From assembly GCF_021602345.1 (NCBI RefSeq), contig NZ_BQID01000004.1, forward strand, positions 1 to 64,000: DNA of 64,000 nucleotides, read 5' to 3'. A program made the translations under genes and the position numbers. The notes beneath the pieces were generated by a model. The model saw nothing but the letters and a program-made list of their open reading frames with translations. It made no database searches and was not told the origin of the DNA. The DNA is from Pseudomonas pharyngis (GTDB lineage: Bacteria > Pseudomonadota > Gammaproteobacteria > Pseudomonadales > Pseudomonadaceae). Below, one piece after another: positions 24,841 through 33,859 of this stretch. The first letter of the stretch is position 1. Each line of letters begins with the position of its first letter.

Positions 24841-25764
24841 ATGAACCTCTTGGGTGCAATCGATTGTTTTATCAAAGTCGTTGAGGCGGGATCGATTGTC
24901 GGCGCCGCCAAAACCCTCGGGGTGAGTGCCGCCGCCGTCAGTCAGACCCTTGGTCGCCTTGAAAATCACCTCGACACACGCCTGCTGCAACGCACCACCC
25001 GCAGCATGGCGCTGACGGAGAGCGGTTCGGTGTATTTCGAGAAAGTAAAACGTATCGCGCTCGATCTGGAGTCCGCGCAGAGCGCCATCAGCCACGCGCA
25101 GACGCAACTCCAGGGACACTTGAGTATCGCCTCCACCGCCGGGTTCGGGCGCCATGTACTGGCCCCGGTCATTGCCGGTTTCGCCGAACGCTACCCGCAG
25201 TTGACGCTTGAGCTCTCGACGACCGACCGCAAAATCAATCACCTCCACGAAGGTATCGACCTGAGTCTGCGCATCGAGCCGCAACTGGAAGACGGCATCA
25301 TCGCGCGCAAGGTTGCGACGGTGCCGTTCGTGATTTGCGCCAGCCCTGACTACCTGCAAAAGGCCGGTCGGCCGTCGACTCCGGCGGATCTTCAACAGCA
25401 CGCCTGTCTGGCGTTCCGCTATCCGCTGGACGGACGGTTACTGCGCTGGTGGTTCGTTGAGCAGGGTCAGCGCTTTGAGGCTGCGATCAATGCGACCGCC
25501 ATCAGCGACGATATCGACGCCCTGGCGCAAATGGCTGCTCATGGCGCCGGGGTCACCCGACTGGCGGAATTCGTTGCCGCGCCCTATCTGGAGAGTGGCC
25601 AACTGGTCTCTTTATTCGAACCGGGCGGCGGCTCGACCTTTGCCAGCGCCGCGCCGCTCGAGATCTATGCCTGTGTGCAGGAGCGCGCCGCCATGACTTC
25701 CAAGGTCAAGGCCTTCACCGAGTTTTTGCAGGAGTTCCTGCATAACCGCTGGCCCGCTCGATGA
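24841..25764 (+). CDS. LysR-family transcriptional regulator
   Basis: A 307-residue regulator. The N-terminal winged helix contains GSIVGAAKTLGVSAAAVSQTLGRLENHLDTRLLQRTTRSMALTESG; the rest is the periplasmic-binding-like effector domain. The group with LLQRTTRSMALTE usually controls a divergent enzyme or transporter gene, here the DUF2798 gene 91 bases away. The convergent SBF-like transporter starts only three bases past its stop on the other strand. Effector unknown. Confidence 0.92.
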   Translation: MNLLGAIDCFIKVVEAGSIVGAAKTLGVSAAAVSQTLGRLENHLDTRLLQRTTRSMALTESGSVYFEKVKRIALDLESAQSAISHAQTQLQGHLSIASTAGFGRHVLAPVIAGFAERYPQLTLELSTTDRKINHLHEGIDLSLRIEPQLEDGIIARKVATVPFVICASPDYLQKAGRPSTPADLQQHACLAFRYPLDGRLLRWWFVEQGQRFEAAINATAISDDIDALAQMAAHGAGVTRLAEFVAAPYLESGQLVSLFEPGGGSTFASAAPLEIYACVQERAAMTSKVKAFTEFLQEFLHNRWPAR

Positions 25765-25767
25765 GGA

Positions 25768-26766
25768 TCAAGGATCAACCTGCGCCATCAGTTCAGGCAC
25801 CGATTCCTGCCGCTTCGCATACCGCTGCGCCAGCACCGCGCAGACCATCAGTTGAATTTGATGGAACAGCATCAGCGGCAGAATCAACACGCCAATCGTG
25901 CTGCCGGCGAACAACACCTGCGCCATCGGCACGCCAGTGGCCAGGCTCTTTTTCGAACCGCAGAACAGAATGGTGATGCGATCCTCAAGACTGAAACCGA
26001 ACGCCCTGCCCAGCAGCGTGGACGCCAGCAGCACCAGCGCCAGCAGGATGCAGCACACCACCACCAGCCCCAGCAGGTCGATCACCGGAATCTGGTGCCA
26101 GATGCCCTCGTTCACTGCCTCGCTGAACGCGCCGTAGACCACCAGCAGAATCGAGCCCTGATCGACGAATTTCAGCCAGTTCTTGTTGCGACCGACCCAG
26201 GCGCCGATCCAGCGACGGGCAATCTGGCCGGCAATGAACGGCAGCAGCAATTGCACGCTGATTTTCACGATCGCGTCGAGGGTCGAGCCGCCGTCGCCGT
26301 GGACGTTGAGCAGCAGCGTCACCAGCAGCGGCGTGAGGAAAATCCCGAACAGGCTGGACGCCGCCGCACTGCAGATCGCCGCCGGAATATTGCCCCGCGC
26401 CAGCGAAGTGAAGGCAATCGCCGACTGCACCGTGGCCGGCAGCGCACACAGATACAGCATGCCCATGTACAGCTGATCGCCGATCAGCGGCGACAGCAGC
26501 GGCTTGAGCGCAAGACCCAGTAGTGGGAACAGGACAAAGGTCAGGCCGAACACCAGTAAATGCAGGCGCCAGTGGCCGGCGCCAGCGATGATCGATTCCC
26601 GCGACAGCTTGGCGCCGTGCAGGAAAAACAGCAGCGCAATGGCGATGTTGGTCAGCCAGCCGAAACCGGTCGCGACCTGACCGCTGGCGGGCAGGAAGCT
26701 GGCCAGCAGCACCACGCCGATCAGGGTCAGGGTGAAGTTGTCGGGCAAAAATCGTGGGCGCGTCAT
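25768..26766 (-). CDS. Bile acid:sodium symporter family (SBF-like, YfeH type) transporter
   Basis: A 332-residue membrane protein with about ten hydrophobic helices. GWLTNIAIALLFFLHGAKLSRE and AQGPRM-like motifs are absent, but FCGSKKSLATGVPMAQVLF near the C-terminus is the hallmark of the SBF-like/YfeH branch. Such proteins are sodium-coupled transporters of organic anions, and the E. coli homologue has no firmly assigned substrate. It is divergent from the AraC-type regulator at 26851, which is its likely controller. Confidence 0.9.
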   Translation of the reverse strand: MTRPRFLPDNFTLTLIGVVLLASFLPASGQVATGFGWLTNIAIALLFFLHGAKLSRESIIAGAGHWRLHLLVFGLTFVLFPLLGLALKPLLSPLIGDQLYMGMLYLCALPATVQSAIAFTSLARGNIPAAICSAAASSLFGIFLTPLLVTLLLNVHGDGGSTLDAIVKISVQLLLPFIAGQIARRWIGAWVGRNKNWLKFVDQGSILLVVYGAFSEAVNEGIWHQIPVIDLLGLVVVCCILLALVLLASTLLGRAFGFSLEDRITILFCGSKKSLATGVPMAQVLFAGSTIGVLILPLMLFHQIQLMVCAVLAQRYAKRQESVPELMAQVDP

Positions 26767-26850
26767 GGTTTGTTCATCCGGGGGTTGCCAGTACGTGGAA
26801 GCGACTCTAACGTGGTTGGAAATTACCGACTAACGCCGAAGAACCCACAG

Positions 26851-27639
26851 ATGCCGCCAAAAGGACACGACAAGAGCGTCAGACGCAGCATTCCCGGGCT
26901 GCCCAGCCTGCCGCGTCCGCTGTACGGGCGTACCGAATCGCTGCCCAATCGAGCGCTCACCCGCCGTCATAGTCATCCGTGGGTGCAGTTGTCCTACGCA
27001 ATCCAGGGCGTACTCGAAGTGCAGACCGCCGTCGGTCGTTTCGTTGCGCCGCCGGAGCGGGCGGTGTGGATTCCGGCGGGCGTGCCGCATCGGGTGTTCA
27101 GTTCACCGCACACGGAAATGCGCAGCCTGTACATCGATTGCAGCGTCGCCAGCTGGGCGCCGGAGCGTTGTCATGTGCTCGGGGTCAGTGATCTTTTGCG
27201 TGAGCTGATTCGGGCCTTCAGTCAGATACCTGTCGAATATGACCAGAGCGGCCCGCACGGGCGCATGGCCCAGGTGATCCTCGATCAACTGGCCGAGGCG
27301 CCGCCCATCGATCTGATGCTGCCACTGCCGCAGGACAGTCGCCTGCGGCAGATCTATCAGAGTCTGGAGCAACATCCGGAACAGCAGACCACCCTGGCGC
27401 ACTGGAGCGAAAAATTCGGCGTGACCGAGAAAACTCTGACTCGGCTGTTCCTGCGCGACACCGGTTTGACCTTCCGCACCTGGCGCCAGCGCCTGCGTCT
27501 GCTGGGTGCGCTGACGCCGCTGGAACGCGGCGAACGCGTCACCGACGTGGCTTTGGCCTGTGGTTATGACTCGACATCGGCCTTTATTGCGGCGTTTCGC
27601 CAACAGTTCGGCGAGACGCCAGGAGAGTTTTTCCGATGA
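26851..27639 (+). CDS. AraC-family transcriptional regulator
   Basis: A 262-residue regulator with an N-terminal cupin-like sensing domain (HSHPWVQLSYAIQGVLEVQT, PPERAVWIPAGVPHRV) and a C-terminal double helix-turn-helix (TLAHWSEKFGVTEKTLTRLFLRDTG ... RVTDVALACGYDSTSAFIAAFRQQFGETPGEFFR). The start ATG at 26851 is chosen because the conserved domain begins soon after, and the longer open frame to 26560 runs through the promoter region and the neighbouring gene. It lies divergent to the SBF-like transporter. Confidence 0.9.
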   Translation: MPPKGHDKSVRRSIPGLPSLPRPLYGRTESLPNRALTRRHSHPWVQLSYAIQGVLEVQTAVGRFVAPPERAVWIPAGVPHRVFSSPHTEMRSLYIDCSVASWAPERCHVLGVSDLLRELIRAFSQIPVEYDQSGPHGRMAQVILDQLAEAPPIDLMLPLPQDSRLRQIYQSLEQHPEQQTTLAHWSEKFGVTEKTLTRLFLRDTGLTFRTWRQRLRLLGALTPLERGERVTDVALACGYDSTSAFIAAFRQQFGETPGEFFR

Positions 27640-27777
27640 AATTAACCGATATTTATCGACTTTGTGCATGCCATTGGGCAAATTTCAGGGTAGAGTTTCG
27701 CCCATCAAGAACCTTTGACATCTTTCGACGATAACAATGATCAACCACCCTTTAGCGAACCTGTCGGCGGTAACAGC

Positions 27778-29487
27778 ATGATCGAAGTCACTGAAGTTTC
27801 CATTGCCCAATTGCGCGCGGCGCTCGAGTCCGGCCAGACCACGGCGGTCGAGTTGGTGCAGGCCTATCTGGCGCGCATCGACGCCTATGACGGCCCTGAC
27901 ACCGCCACTGCGCTGAACGCGGTGATCGTGCGTAACCCCGACGCACTGAAAGAAGCGCAAGCCTCGGACGCCCGTCGCGCCAAGGGCGAAACCCTCGGTC
28001 CGCTGGACGGCATCCCCTACACCGCCAAGGACAGCTATCTGGTCAAAGGCCTGACCGCCGCGTCCGGCAGCCCGGCCTTCGCCGATCTGGTGGCACAGCG
28101 CGACGCGTTCACCATTGAGCGCCTGCGTGCGGGCGGTGCGATCTGCCTGGGCAAGACCAACATGCCGCCGATGGCCAACGGCGGGATGCAGCGTGGCGTC
28201 TATGGCCGTGCCGAAAGCCCTTATAACGCTGATTATCTGACTGCACCGTTTGCTTCCGGCTCGTCGAACGGTGCCGGCACTGCCACCGCTGCCAGCTTCT
28301 CGGCATTCGGTCTGGCGGAAGAAACCTGGTCGAGCGGTCGCGGCCCGGCGTCGAACAACGGCCTGTGCGCCTACACACCGTCACGCGGGGTGATTTCGGT
28401 ACGCGGCAATTGGCCGCTGACGCCGACCATGGACGTGGTGGTGCCCTACGCCCGCACCATGGCCGACCTGCTGGAAGTCCTCGACGTGGTGGTCGCCGAA
28501 GACACCGACACCCGTGGCGACCTGTGGCGCCTGCAACCCTGGGTGCCGATCCCGAGCGTCGCTTCAGTGCGCCCTGCTTCCTATCTGGAATTGGCAGTGA
28601 AGAGCGATGCACTGGCCGGCAAACGCCTGGGCGTGCCGCGCATGTACATCAACGCCGACCCTGAAGCCGGCACCAGCGACGAGCCGGGCATCGGCGGCCC
28701 GACCGGGCAACGCATCAACACCCGCGCTTCGGTGATCGATCTGTGGAAACAGGCCCGTCAGGCCCTCGAAGCCGCCGGCGCCGAAGTGATCGAAGTGGAT
28801 TTCCCGCTGGTCTCCAACTGCGAAGGTGATCGTCCGGGCGCGCCGACCGTGTTCAATCGCGGCATCGTCTCGAAAGAGTTCATGCACCACGAACTGTGGG
28901 ACCTGTCGGCCTGGGCGTTCGATGATTTCCTGCGCGCCAACGGCGACCCGAAACTCAATCGACTGGCAGACGTCGACGGCCCGAAAATCTTCCCCCACGA
29001 CCCGGGCACCCTGCCCAACCGTGAAGGCGACCTCGCTGCCGGCATGGACGAATACGTGCGCATGGCCCAGCGCGGCATCACACCATGGGATCAGATCCCG
29101 ACCCTGCCGGACGGCCTGCGCGGCCTGGAGAAGACCCGCAAGCTCGACCTCGAAGACTGGATGGATCGCCTCGGCCTCGACGCCGTGCTGTTCCCCACCA
29201 ACGCCGACGTGGGTCCGGCCGACGCCGACGTCAACCCGGCCTCGGCGGACATCGCCTGGAGCAACGGCATCTGGGTCGCCAACGGCAACCTCGCAATCCG
29301 CCACCTCGGCGTACCGACCGTCACCGTGCCGATGGGCGTGATGGCCGATATTGGCATGCCGGTGGGGTTGACGTTTGCCGGGCGGGCCTATGACGATTCG
29401 ACGCTGCTGCGACTGGCGGCGGCGTTCGAGGCGACCGGCTCGAAACGACTGGTACCGCCACGTACGCCAGCACTGGTAACCCGATAG
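27778..29487 (+). CDS. Amidase-signature family hydrolase
   Basis: A 569-residue amidase-signature enzyme. The catalytic lysine lies in IPYTAKDSYLVKG, the cis-serine in GSSNGAG, and the nucleophile serine region reads ETWSSGRGPASNNG. The family hydrolyses amides to acid and ammonia. The signature departs from the usual GGSSGGSAAA ... GSDTGGSIRxPA form, so this is a divergent subgroup with unknown substrate. The start at 27778 (ATGATCGAAGTC) is favoured over 27715 because the family's N-terminus begins near SIAQLRAALESG. It stands alone, followed by an inverted repeat at 29513. Confidence 0.9.
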   Translation: MIEVTEVSIAQLRAALESGQTTAVELVQAYLARIDAYDGPDTATALNAVIVRNPDALKEAQASDARRAKGETLGPLDGIPYTAKDSYLVKGLTAASGSPAFADLVAQRDAFTIERLRAGGAICLGKTNMPPMANGGMQRGVYGRAESPYNADYLTAPFASGSSNGAGTATAASFSAFGLAEETWSSGRGPASNNGLCAYTPSRGVISVRGNWPLTPTMDVVVPYARTMADLLEVLDVVVAEDTDTRGDLWRLQPWVPIPSVASVRPASYLELAVKSDALAGKRLGVPRMYINADPEAGTSDEPGIGGPTGQRINTRASVIDLWKQARQALEAAGAEVIEVDFPLVSNCEGDRPGAPTVFNRGIVSKEFMHHELWDLSAWAFDDFLRANGDPKLNRLADVDGPKIFPHDPGTLPNREGDLAAGMDEYVRMAQRGITPWDQIPTLPDGLRGLEKTRKLDLEDWMDRLGLDAVLFPTNADVGPADADVNPASADIAWSNGIWVANGNLAIRHLGVPTVTVPMGVMADIGMPVGLTFAGRAYDDSTLLRLAAAFEATGSKRLVPPRTPALVTR

Positions 29488-29512
29488 GTTCTCAGTCTTA
29501 ACGCACTTCGCT

Positions 29513-29557
29513 TAGAGAAGCGGGCGCCATGAAGTCAATAATGGCCCCGCTTCTCTA
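29513..29557. terminator. Long hairpin after the amidase gene
   Basis: TAGAGAAGCGGG and CCCGCTTCTCTA form a 12-base perfect stem that extends imperfectly to 17 bases, with a ten-base loop. There is no T-run, so it may act as an mRNA-stabilising hairpin rather than a classical terminator. Confidence 0.6.
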
Positions 29558-29711
29558 ATATCAAGTACGCGCTCACACATTCCTGCCTTATACAACTGTA
29601 AGTTCTGACAGTTGCCCCTTGGAAAACGCAAGCGTAGCGTGACGATTGATTGGGTCGTTAATAACCCAAGACTGACTTTCACGCACTCTGATTTCGAAGG
29701 AACGTAAAATC

Positions 29712-30194
29712 ATGACTACAGACAAACTGTATGAAGCACTGGGCATTGATAACAACCTGAAGCCTCTGCCTGCCACTCAAAAATCAAGCGCCGCCGACCA
29801 AACTTTCACCGCAATCATTGAACCTGCACTCCCCTCCGGAACTGATCAATTCAAGGCAGAGGAGTTTTGGTATGAGAAATTTATTCCAGACACTATTAGT
29901 GTGTTGGGGCGCTCTGGCGCTGGGGAAAAAATGAAGCAAATAGCTATCCTTATCAACGAACACACCCCAGATGGCACCTATAAGGTGAGTGGTTTCCAAG
30001 CAGTGGACGTCACAGCAGTACTGCTTGCAGACGGTGTGTTTACACATGCTCGAAAAGGTTCTGTAACGTTCAAACGAAACACCACCAATAACTCAATCGA
30101 AGGCACGGCCGATTTCAAAATTGACTTTGGAGAAGGCGTTGAGTACCGAGTATCACGAGTTGAATTTAAAGTGAAAGCAACTGGCCCGCTTTAA
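29712..30194 (+). CDS. Orphan protein of unknown function in a low-GC segment
   Basis: A 160-residue soluble protein without signal peptide or membrane helix. The N-terminus MTTDKLYEALGIDNN is polar; the rest alternates hydrophobic and polar residues (TYKVSGFQAVDVTAVLLADG, ADFKIDFGEGVEYRVSRVEFKVKA), suggesting a mainly beta fold. Codon use is clearly richer in A+T than the neighbouring genes, which points to recent acquisition. AAGGA precedes the ATG by 11 bases, and a small inverted repeat (CAACTGT/ACAGTTG) lies at 29593-29614. No mobility genes are adjacent. I do not recognise the family. Confidence 0.75.
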   Translation: MTTDKLYEALGIDNNLKPLPATQKSSAADQTFTAIIEPALPSGTDQFKAEEFWYEKFIPDTISVLGRSGAGEKMKQIAILINEHTPDGTYKVSGFQAVDVTAVLLADGVFTHARKGSVTFKRNTTNNSIEGTADFKIDFGEGVEYRVSRVEFKVKATGPL

Positions 30195-30342
30195 ACAGGC
30201 CAATGTTCTTTTCAACACAGGGTGAAGGGCAGTCTTTCGATAAGAGCTAAATTTAATCGTTGACGAGCCCCTTCCCAATTCAACTTCAGAACTGAAAATT
30301 CAAAAACAACGAGGTCAGTTCGGCTACCTGTCCTGGTTTTTC

Positions 30343-31293
30343 TTAACGTTCTGCCAGTTCTTCCAGCAAATCCGCCGAAGGCACAAAGAACAGACTGCCT
30401 GTGACGGCGGTGCTGAAATCCAGCAGTCGATCGTAATTGCCGGGTGGTTTGCCGACAAACATGTTCTCCAGCATTTGCTCCAGCGGCTCGGGCGAACGCG
30501 CGTAACCAATAAAGTAAGTGCCGTACTCACCTGCGCCTGGCCTACCGAACGGCATGTTGTCGCGCAGGATTTTCACCTCTTCGCCGTCCTTGGTGATGGT
30601 CGTCAGCGCGCTGTGGGAATTGCTCGGCTTGACCGAATCGTCCAGCTCGATATCGGACAGTTTTGTACGCCCGATCACCCGCTCCTGCGCTTCGACCGAC
30701 AGTTCGTTCCACGCCTTCATGTTGTGCAGGTACTTCTGCACCAGCACGTAACTGCCGCCGCTGAACGTCTGATCTTCATCACCCACGAGGGTGAAATGCT
30801 CGGCTTTGCGGCCGACCGGATTTTCCGTGCCGTCGACAAAACCGATGATGCTGCGCATGTCGAAATAGCGGAAACCCTGTACTTCGTCGGTAACCGTCAC
30901 GGCGCCGTCCAGCGCCGACATCAACTGCGTTGCCAGCTCGAAACACAGGTCCATCTGATCGGCACGAATGTGCAGCAGTAAGTCGCCAGGTGTGGAAACA
31001 GCGCGCCGCCCTTCTACGCCGAATTCGCGAAAGTCGTGCAAGGATGCCGGGCGTGGACTGCCGAACAGACGATCCCAGGCGCTGGAAGAGAACCCGCAAA
31101 CACAGGACAGGTTTCCCGAAGGGACACGCTTGCCGACCGAGCGCGTCAGCCCCGCGACATCGGCGCACCAGCCGCGGATTTTTTCGGCGGCATCGGCCCC
31201 GGCGTTAAGGGTCGCCACGATGAAGATGGCAGCGCTGGTGATCGGGCTGCAGACGGCTTGAGGATCTGGCGTTTCGATGATCGTGACTCCCAA
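30343..31293 (-). CDS. Dyp-type heme peroxidase, YfeX-like
   Basis: About 316 residues of the dye-decolourising peroxidase family. The GxxDG motif is in IIGFVDGTENP, and SYVLVQKYLHNMKAWNELS and AGEYGTYFIGYARSPEPLEQML are typical of YfeX-type cytoplasmic enzymes that use hydrogen peroxide with a bound heme. The frame has no ATG at its beginning. The only early start is a TTG at 31293 with no good binding site, and a stop lies 27 bases further upstream, so the true N-terminus is unsure. It lies divergent to terC. Confidence 0.88.
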   Translation of the reverse strand: MGVTIIETPDPQAVCSPITSAAIFIVATLNAGADAAEKIRGWCADVAGLTRSVGKRVPSGNLSCVCGFSSSAWDRLFGSPRPASLHDFREFGVEGRRAVSTPGDLLLHIRADQMDLCFELATQLMSALDGAVTVTDEVQGFRYFDMRSIIGFVDGTENPVGRKAEHFTLVGDEDQTFSGGSYVLVQKYLHNMKAWNELSVEAQERVIGRTKLSDIELDDSVKPSNSHSALTTITKDGEEVKILRDNMPFGRPGAGEYGTYFIGYARSPEPLEQMLENMFVGKPPGNYDRLLDFSTAVTGSLFFVPSADLLEELAER

Positions 31294-31377
31294 GGGATGA
31301 TGGACTGGCTCGAAGGGAGGTTAGCAAAGAAGCACTGACTGAAATACCTTCCGTCACCCCGTTGCCAAGGCAGACAC

Positions 31378-31392
31378 TTCGTTAATAACGAA
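31378..31392. promoter_or_regulatory. Perfect 15-base palindrome between the peroxidase and terC genes
   Basis: TTCGTTA-A-TAACGAA, in the 193-base divergent gap and about 95 bases before terC. It could be an operator for a regulator encoded elsewhere. I see no yybP-ykoY riboswitch signature in this gap. Confidence 0.45.
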
Positions 31393-31486
31393 CAATACCC
31401 ACGAAATAAACGATTTTTCTTTGTCGGAAAGCTCCTACTAGCATGGCCCCGTCTACCCCGACAAACATAAAGACAGGGAGAACGGC

Positions 31487-32464
31487 ATGCACACCATCAA
31501 CATCGGCGAACCCTGGATGTGGGTCGCCTTCATCGTTTTTGTCCTCGCCATGCTGGCCGTCGACCTGTTCGTCTTCGGTGGGCGCAAGGCGCATCGGGTC
31601 TCGGTACGGGAAGCCTCATCCTGGGTATTTGCCTGGTGCATGCTGGCGATGGCCTTCGCCGGATTGCTCTGGTGGTATCTGAACGGCGAATTCGGTCCCG
31701 AAATCGCCAAGGTCAAGACCCTGGAATTCCTCACCGGCTACCTGATCGAGCAGTCGCTGTCGATCGATAACATGTTCGTCTTCGTGATGATTTTCAGCTA
31801 CTTCGCCGTGCCGCCGGAGTTGCAGCGCCGGGTGCTGCTGTACGGCGTGCTCGGGGCAATCGTGATGCGCGCGGCGATGATCTTTGCTGGCGTATGGCTG
31901 GTGTCGCAATTCACTTGGCTGCTGTATGTGTTCGGCGTGTTCCTGATCATCACCGGGATCAAGATGCTGGTGTTCGCCGAGCAGCAACCGGATCTCGATA
32001 ACAACCCGCTGCTGCGTTGGGTGCGCGGACATCTGCGGATCACCAACGGCTTTCACGGCGAGCGGTTTTTCGTGCTACAGAACGGTGTCCGCTGGGCCAC
32101 GCCGATGTTTCTGGTGCTGGTGCTGATCGAGGCCAGCGACCTGATGTTTGCGGTCGACAGCATCCCGGCGATTTTCGCGGTGACCACCGACCCGTTCATC
32201 ATTTTCACCTCGAACATCTTCGCGATCATGGGCCTGCGGGCGCTGTACTTTTTGCTGGCAGACATGGCCGACCGTTTTCATCTGCTCAAGTACGGACTGG
32301 CGCTGGTGCTGGTGTTCATCGGCGGGAAGATGACGGTGATGCCGTGGTTTCACATGCCGGTGGAGTGGTCGCTGGCGATTGTTGGCGGGCTGATTCTGGC
32401 GTCGGTGGTGCTGAGTCTGATGCTGACGAAGGACAAGTCGCCCGAAGAAAGTCAGGCGAAATAA
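31487..32464 (+). CDS. TerC/Alx family membrane protein
   Basis: A 325-residue protein with about nine helices and the conserved acidic membrane motifs EQSLSIDNMFVF and EASDLMFAVDSIPAIFAVT of the TerC family. The length matches Alx, the manganese-exporting branch, better than the shorter tellurium-resistance TerC. TerC proteins handle metal loading of exported proteins or manganese balance. Good start with AGGGAG upstream. No ter gene cluster is present. Confidence 0.92.
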   Translation: MHTINIGEPWMWVAFIVFVLAMLAVDLFVFGGRKAHRVSVREASSWVFAWCMLAMAFAGLLWWYLNGEFGPEIAKVKTLEFLTGYLIEQSLSIDNMFVFVMIFSYFAVPPELQRRVLLYGVLGAIVMRAAMIFAGVWLVSQFTWLLYVFGVFLIITGIKMLVFAEQQPDLDNNPLLRWVRGHLRITNGFHGERFFVLQNGVRWATPMFLVLVLIEASDLMFAVDSIPAIFAVTTDPFIIFTSNIFAIMGLRALYFLLADMADRFHLLKYGLALVLVFIGGKMTVMPWFHMPVEWSLAIVGGLILASVVLSLMLTKDKSPEESQAK

Positions 32465-32505
32465 CGGCCGAGGGAGCGAACGGATTCGCTCCCTCGGCTT
32501 TGAGC

Positions 32506-33606
32506 TCATTTATCCGACTTGATACTGGTCCACACCCGGGTCCGCACCCGCTCCAGTTTCTGCGGCAACGGTTGCACCACGTACAGCTTCTTCAGCGCTT
32601 CGCTGGTCGGCGTCAGGTTCGGGTTGCCTGTGATTTCCTTGTTGATCAGCGGCAGCGAATCCTTGTTGGCATTCGGGTAGCCGAGGAAGTCGCTGATCGA
32701 AGCGATGACTTTCGGATCGAGCAAGGTGTTGAGGAACTCGTGGGCCTCTTCGACGTTCTTCGCGCTCTTCGGAATGGCGAAGGTATCGAACCAGATCGGC
32801 GCGCCTTCCTTCGGCAAGCGCCAATCGACCACCACGCCATTGCCCGCCTCTTTGGCACGGTTGCCGAACTGGTAGAAGCTGCCGGAATAACCGATGGCCA
32901 CGCAGATATCGCCGTTGGCGATGTCGGTCATGTACTTGGCCGAGTTGAAGTAGGTGACGTAAGGGCGAACCTTGAGCATCAGGTCCTTGGCTTTCTCATA
33001 GTCGGCGGGGTTCTGGCTGTTCGGGTCCAGGCCCAGGTAGTGCAGAGCCAGCGGCAGGATTTCCGACGGCGAATCGAGCATTGCCACGCCGCAGGATTTC
33101 AGCTTTTCCATGTTCTCCGGCTTGAACACCAGATCCCAGCTGTCCACCGGCGCATTCTCGCCGAGCGCAGCCTTGACCTTGGCCGGGTTGAAACCGATCA
33201 GTACCGTGCCGACCATGTAGGGCACGCCATACTGATTGCCGGGGTCGTTGGCGTCGAGCAACTTGAGCAGCGCCTGGTCCTGGTGGCTCCAGTTCGGCAA
33301 CTTGGACTTGTCGAGTTTCTGGAACACACCGGCCTTGATCTGGGTATCGAGGAACTGATTCGACGGCACCACCAGGTCATAGCCGGAGTTGCCGGTCAGC
33401 AATTTGGCTTCGAGGGATTCGTTGGTGTCGAAGGTGTCCCAGGTCACTTTGATGTTGCTTTTGGCGGCGAACTCCTTGGGCACCGATGGCAGGATGTAAT
33501 CCGCCCAGTTGTACACCCGCAGTTCGCGCTGTTCGGCCTGTACGGCGCTGGCCAGCAGCGTCAGCCCGAAAACAGTAGCGCCCAGAATGCGTTTCATCGT
33601 GACCAT
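32506..33606 (-). CDS. Polyamine ABC transporter substrate-binding protein, PotF/SpuD-like, orphan
   Basis: A 366-residue periplasmic protein with signal peptide (MVTMKRILGATVFGLTLLASAVQA, cut before EQRELR). LRVYNWADYILPSVPKEF and ESLEAKLLTGNSGYDLVVPSN are typical of the PotF/SpuD/SpuE group that binds putrescine or spermidine. No permease or ATPase gene is next to it, so it must deliver to a transporter encoded elsewhere. The polyamine-type importer at 11.7-15.7 kb has its own binding protein. The start at 33606 follows GGGGAAA by six bases; 33597 is also possible. It is not preceded by the regulon motif. Confidence 0.92.
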   Translation of the reverse strand: MVTMKRILGATVFGLTLLASAVQAEQRELRVYNWADYILPSVPKEFAAKSNIKVTWDTFDTNESLEAKLLTGNSGYDLVVPSNQFLDTQIKAGVFQKLDKSKLPNWSHQDQALLKLLDANDPGNQYGVPYMVGTVLIGFNPAKVKAALGENAPVDSWDLVFKPENMEKLKSCGVAMLDSPSEILPLALHYLGLDPNSQNPADYEKAKDLMLKVRPYVTYFNSAKYMTDIANGDICVAIGYSGSFYQFGNRAKEAGNGVVVDWRLPKEGAPIWFDTFAIPKSAKNVEEAHEFLNTLLDPKVIASISDFLGYPNANKDSLPLINKEITGNPNLTPTSEALKKLYVVQPLPQKLERVRTRVWTSIKSDK

Positions 33607-33810
33607 GTTGTGTTTCCCCGAATGCAGCGTGAGTCGATGGTTTTTATGTTCTGTACACGGCAGTGGCTGGCAAAATCAGCCATGGGCAAGGAAGGTGCAG
33701 CATTTAGTTGTGGCTTCGATTCTTGCTGACAGCGTAGACGCAGCACAGTAGCCGGTTGGCCAAAAGGGGATCGAAATGGCCAATTTGCATGACCGCCGGG
33801 ATGCGGAAAC

Positions 33811-33841
33811 AACAATGCCCGACGATGTGCCGGGCATTGTT
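33811..33841 (-). terminator. Terminator of the NCS1 permease gene
   Basis: The 11-base stem AACAATGCCCG / CGGGCATTGTT around a nine-base loop lies 19 bases past the permease stop. The rest of the gap 33607-33859 holds only the promoter of the binding-protein gene. Confidence 0.8.
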
Positions 33842-33859
33842 TGAACAGCTTGCGAACGC

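Noticed and set aside
31294-31486. yybP-ykoY manganese riboswitch before terC
   Set aside because: This would be expected for alx-type genes, but the conserved motifs are not visible in the 193-base gap.
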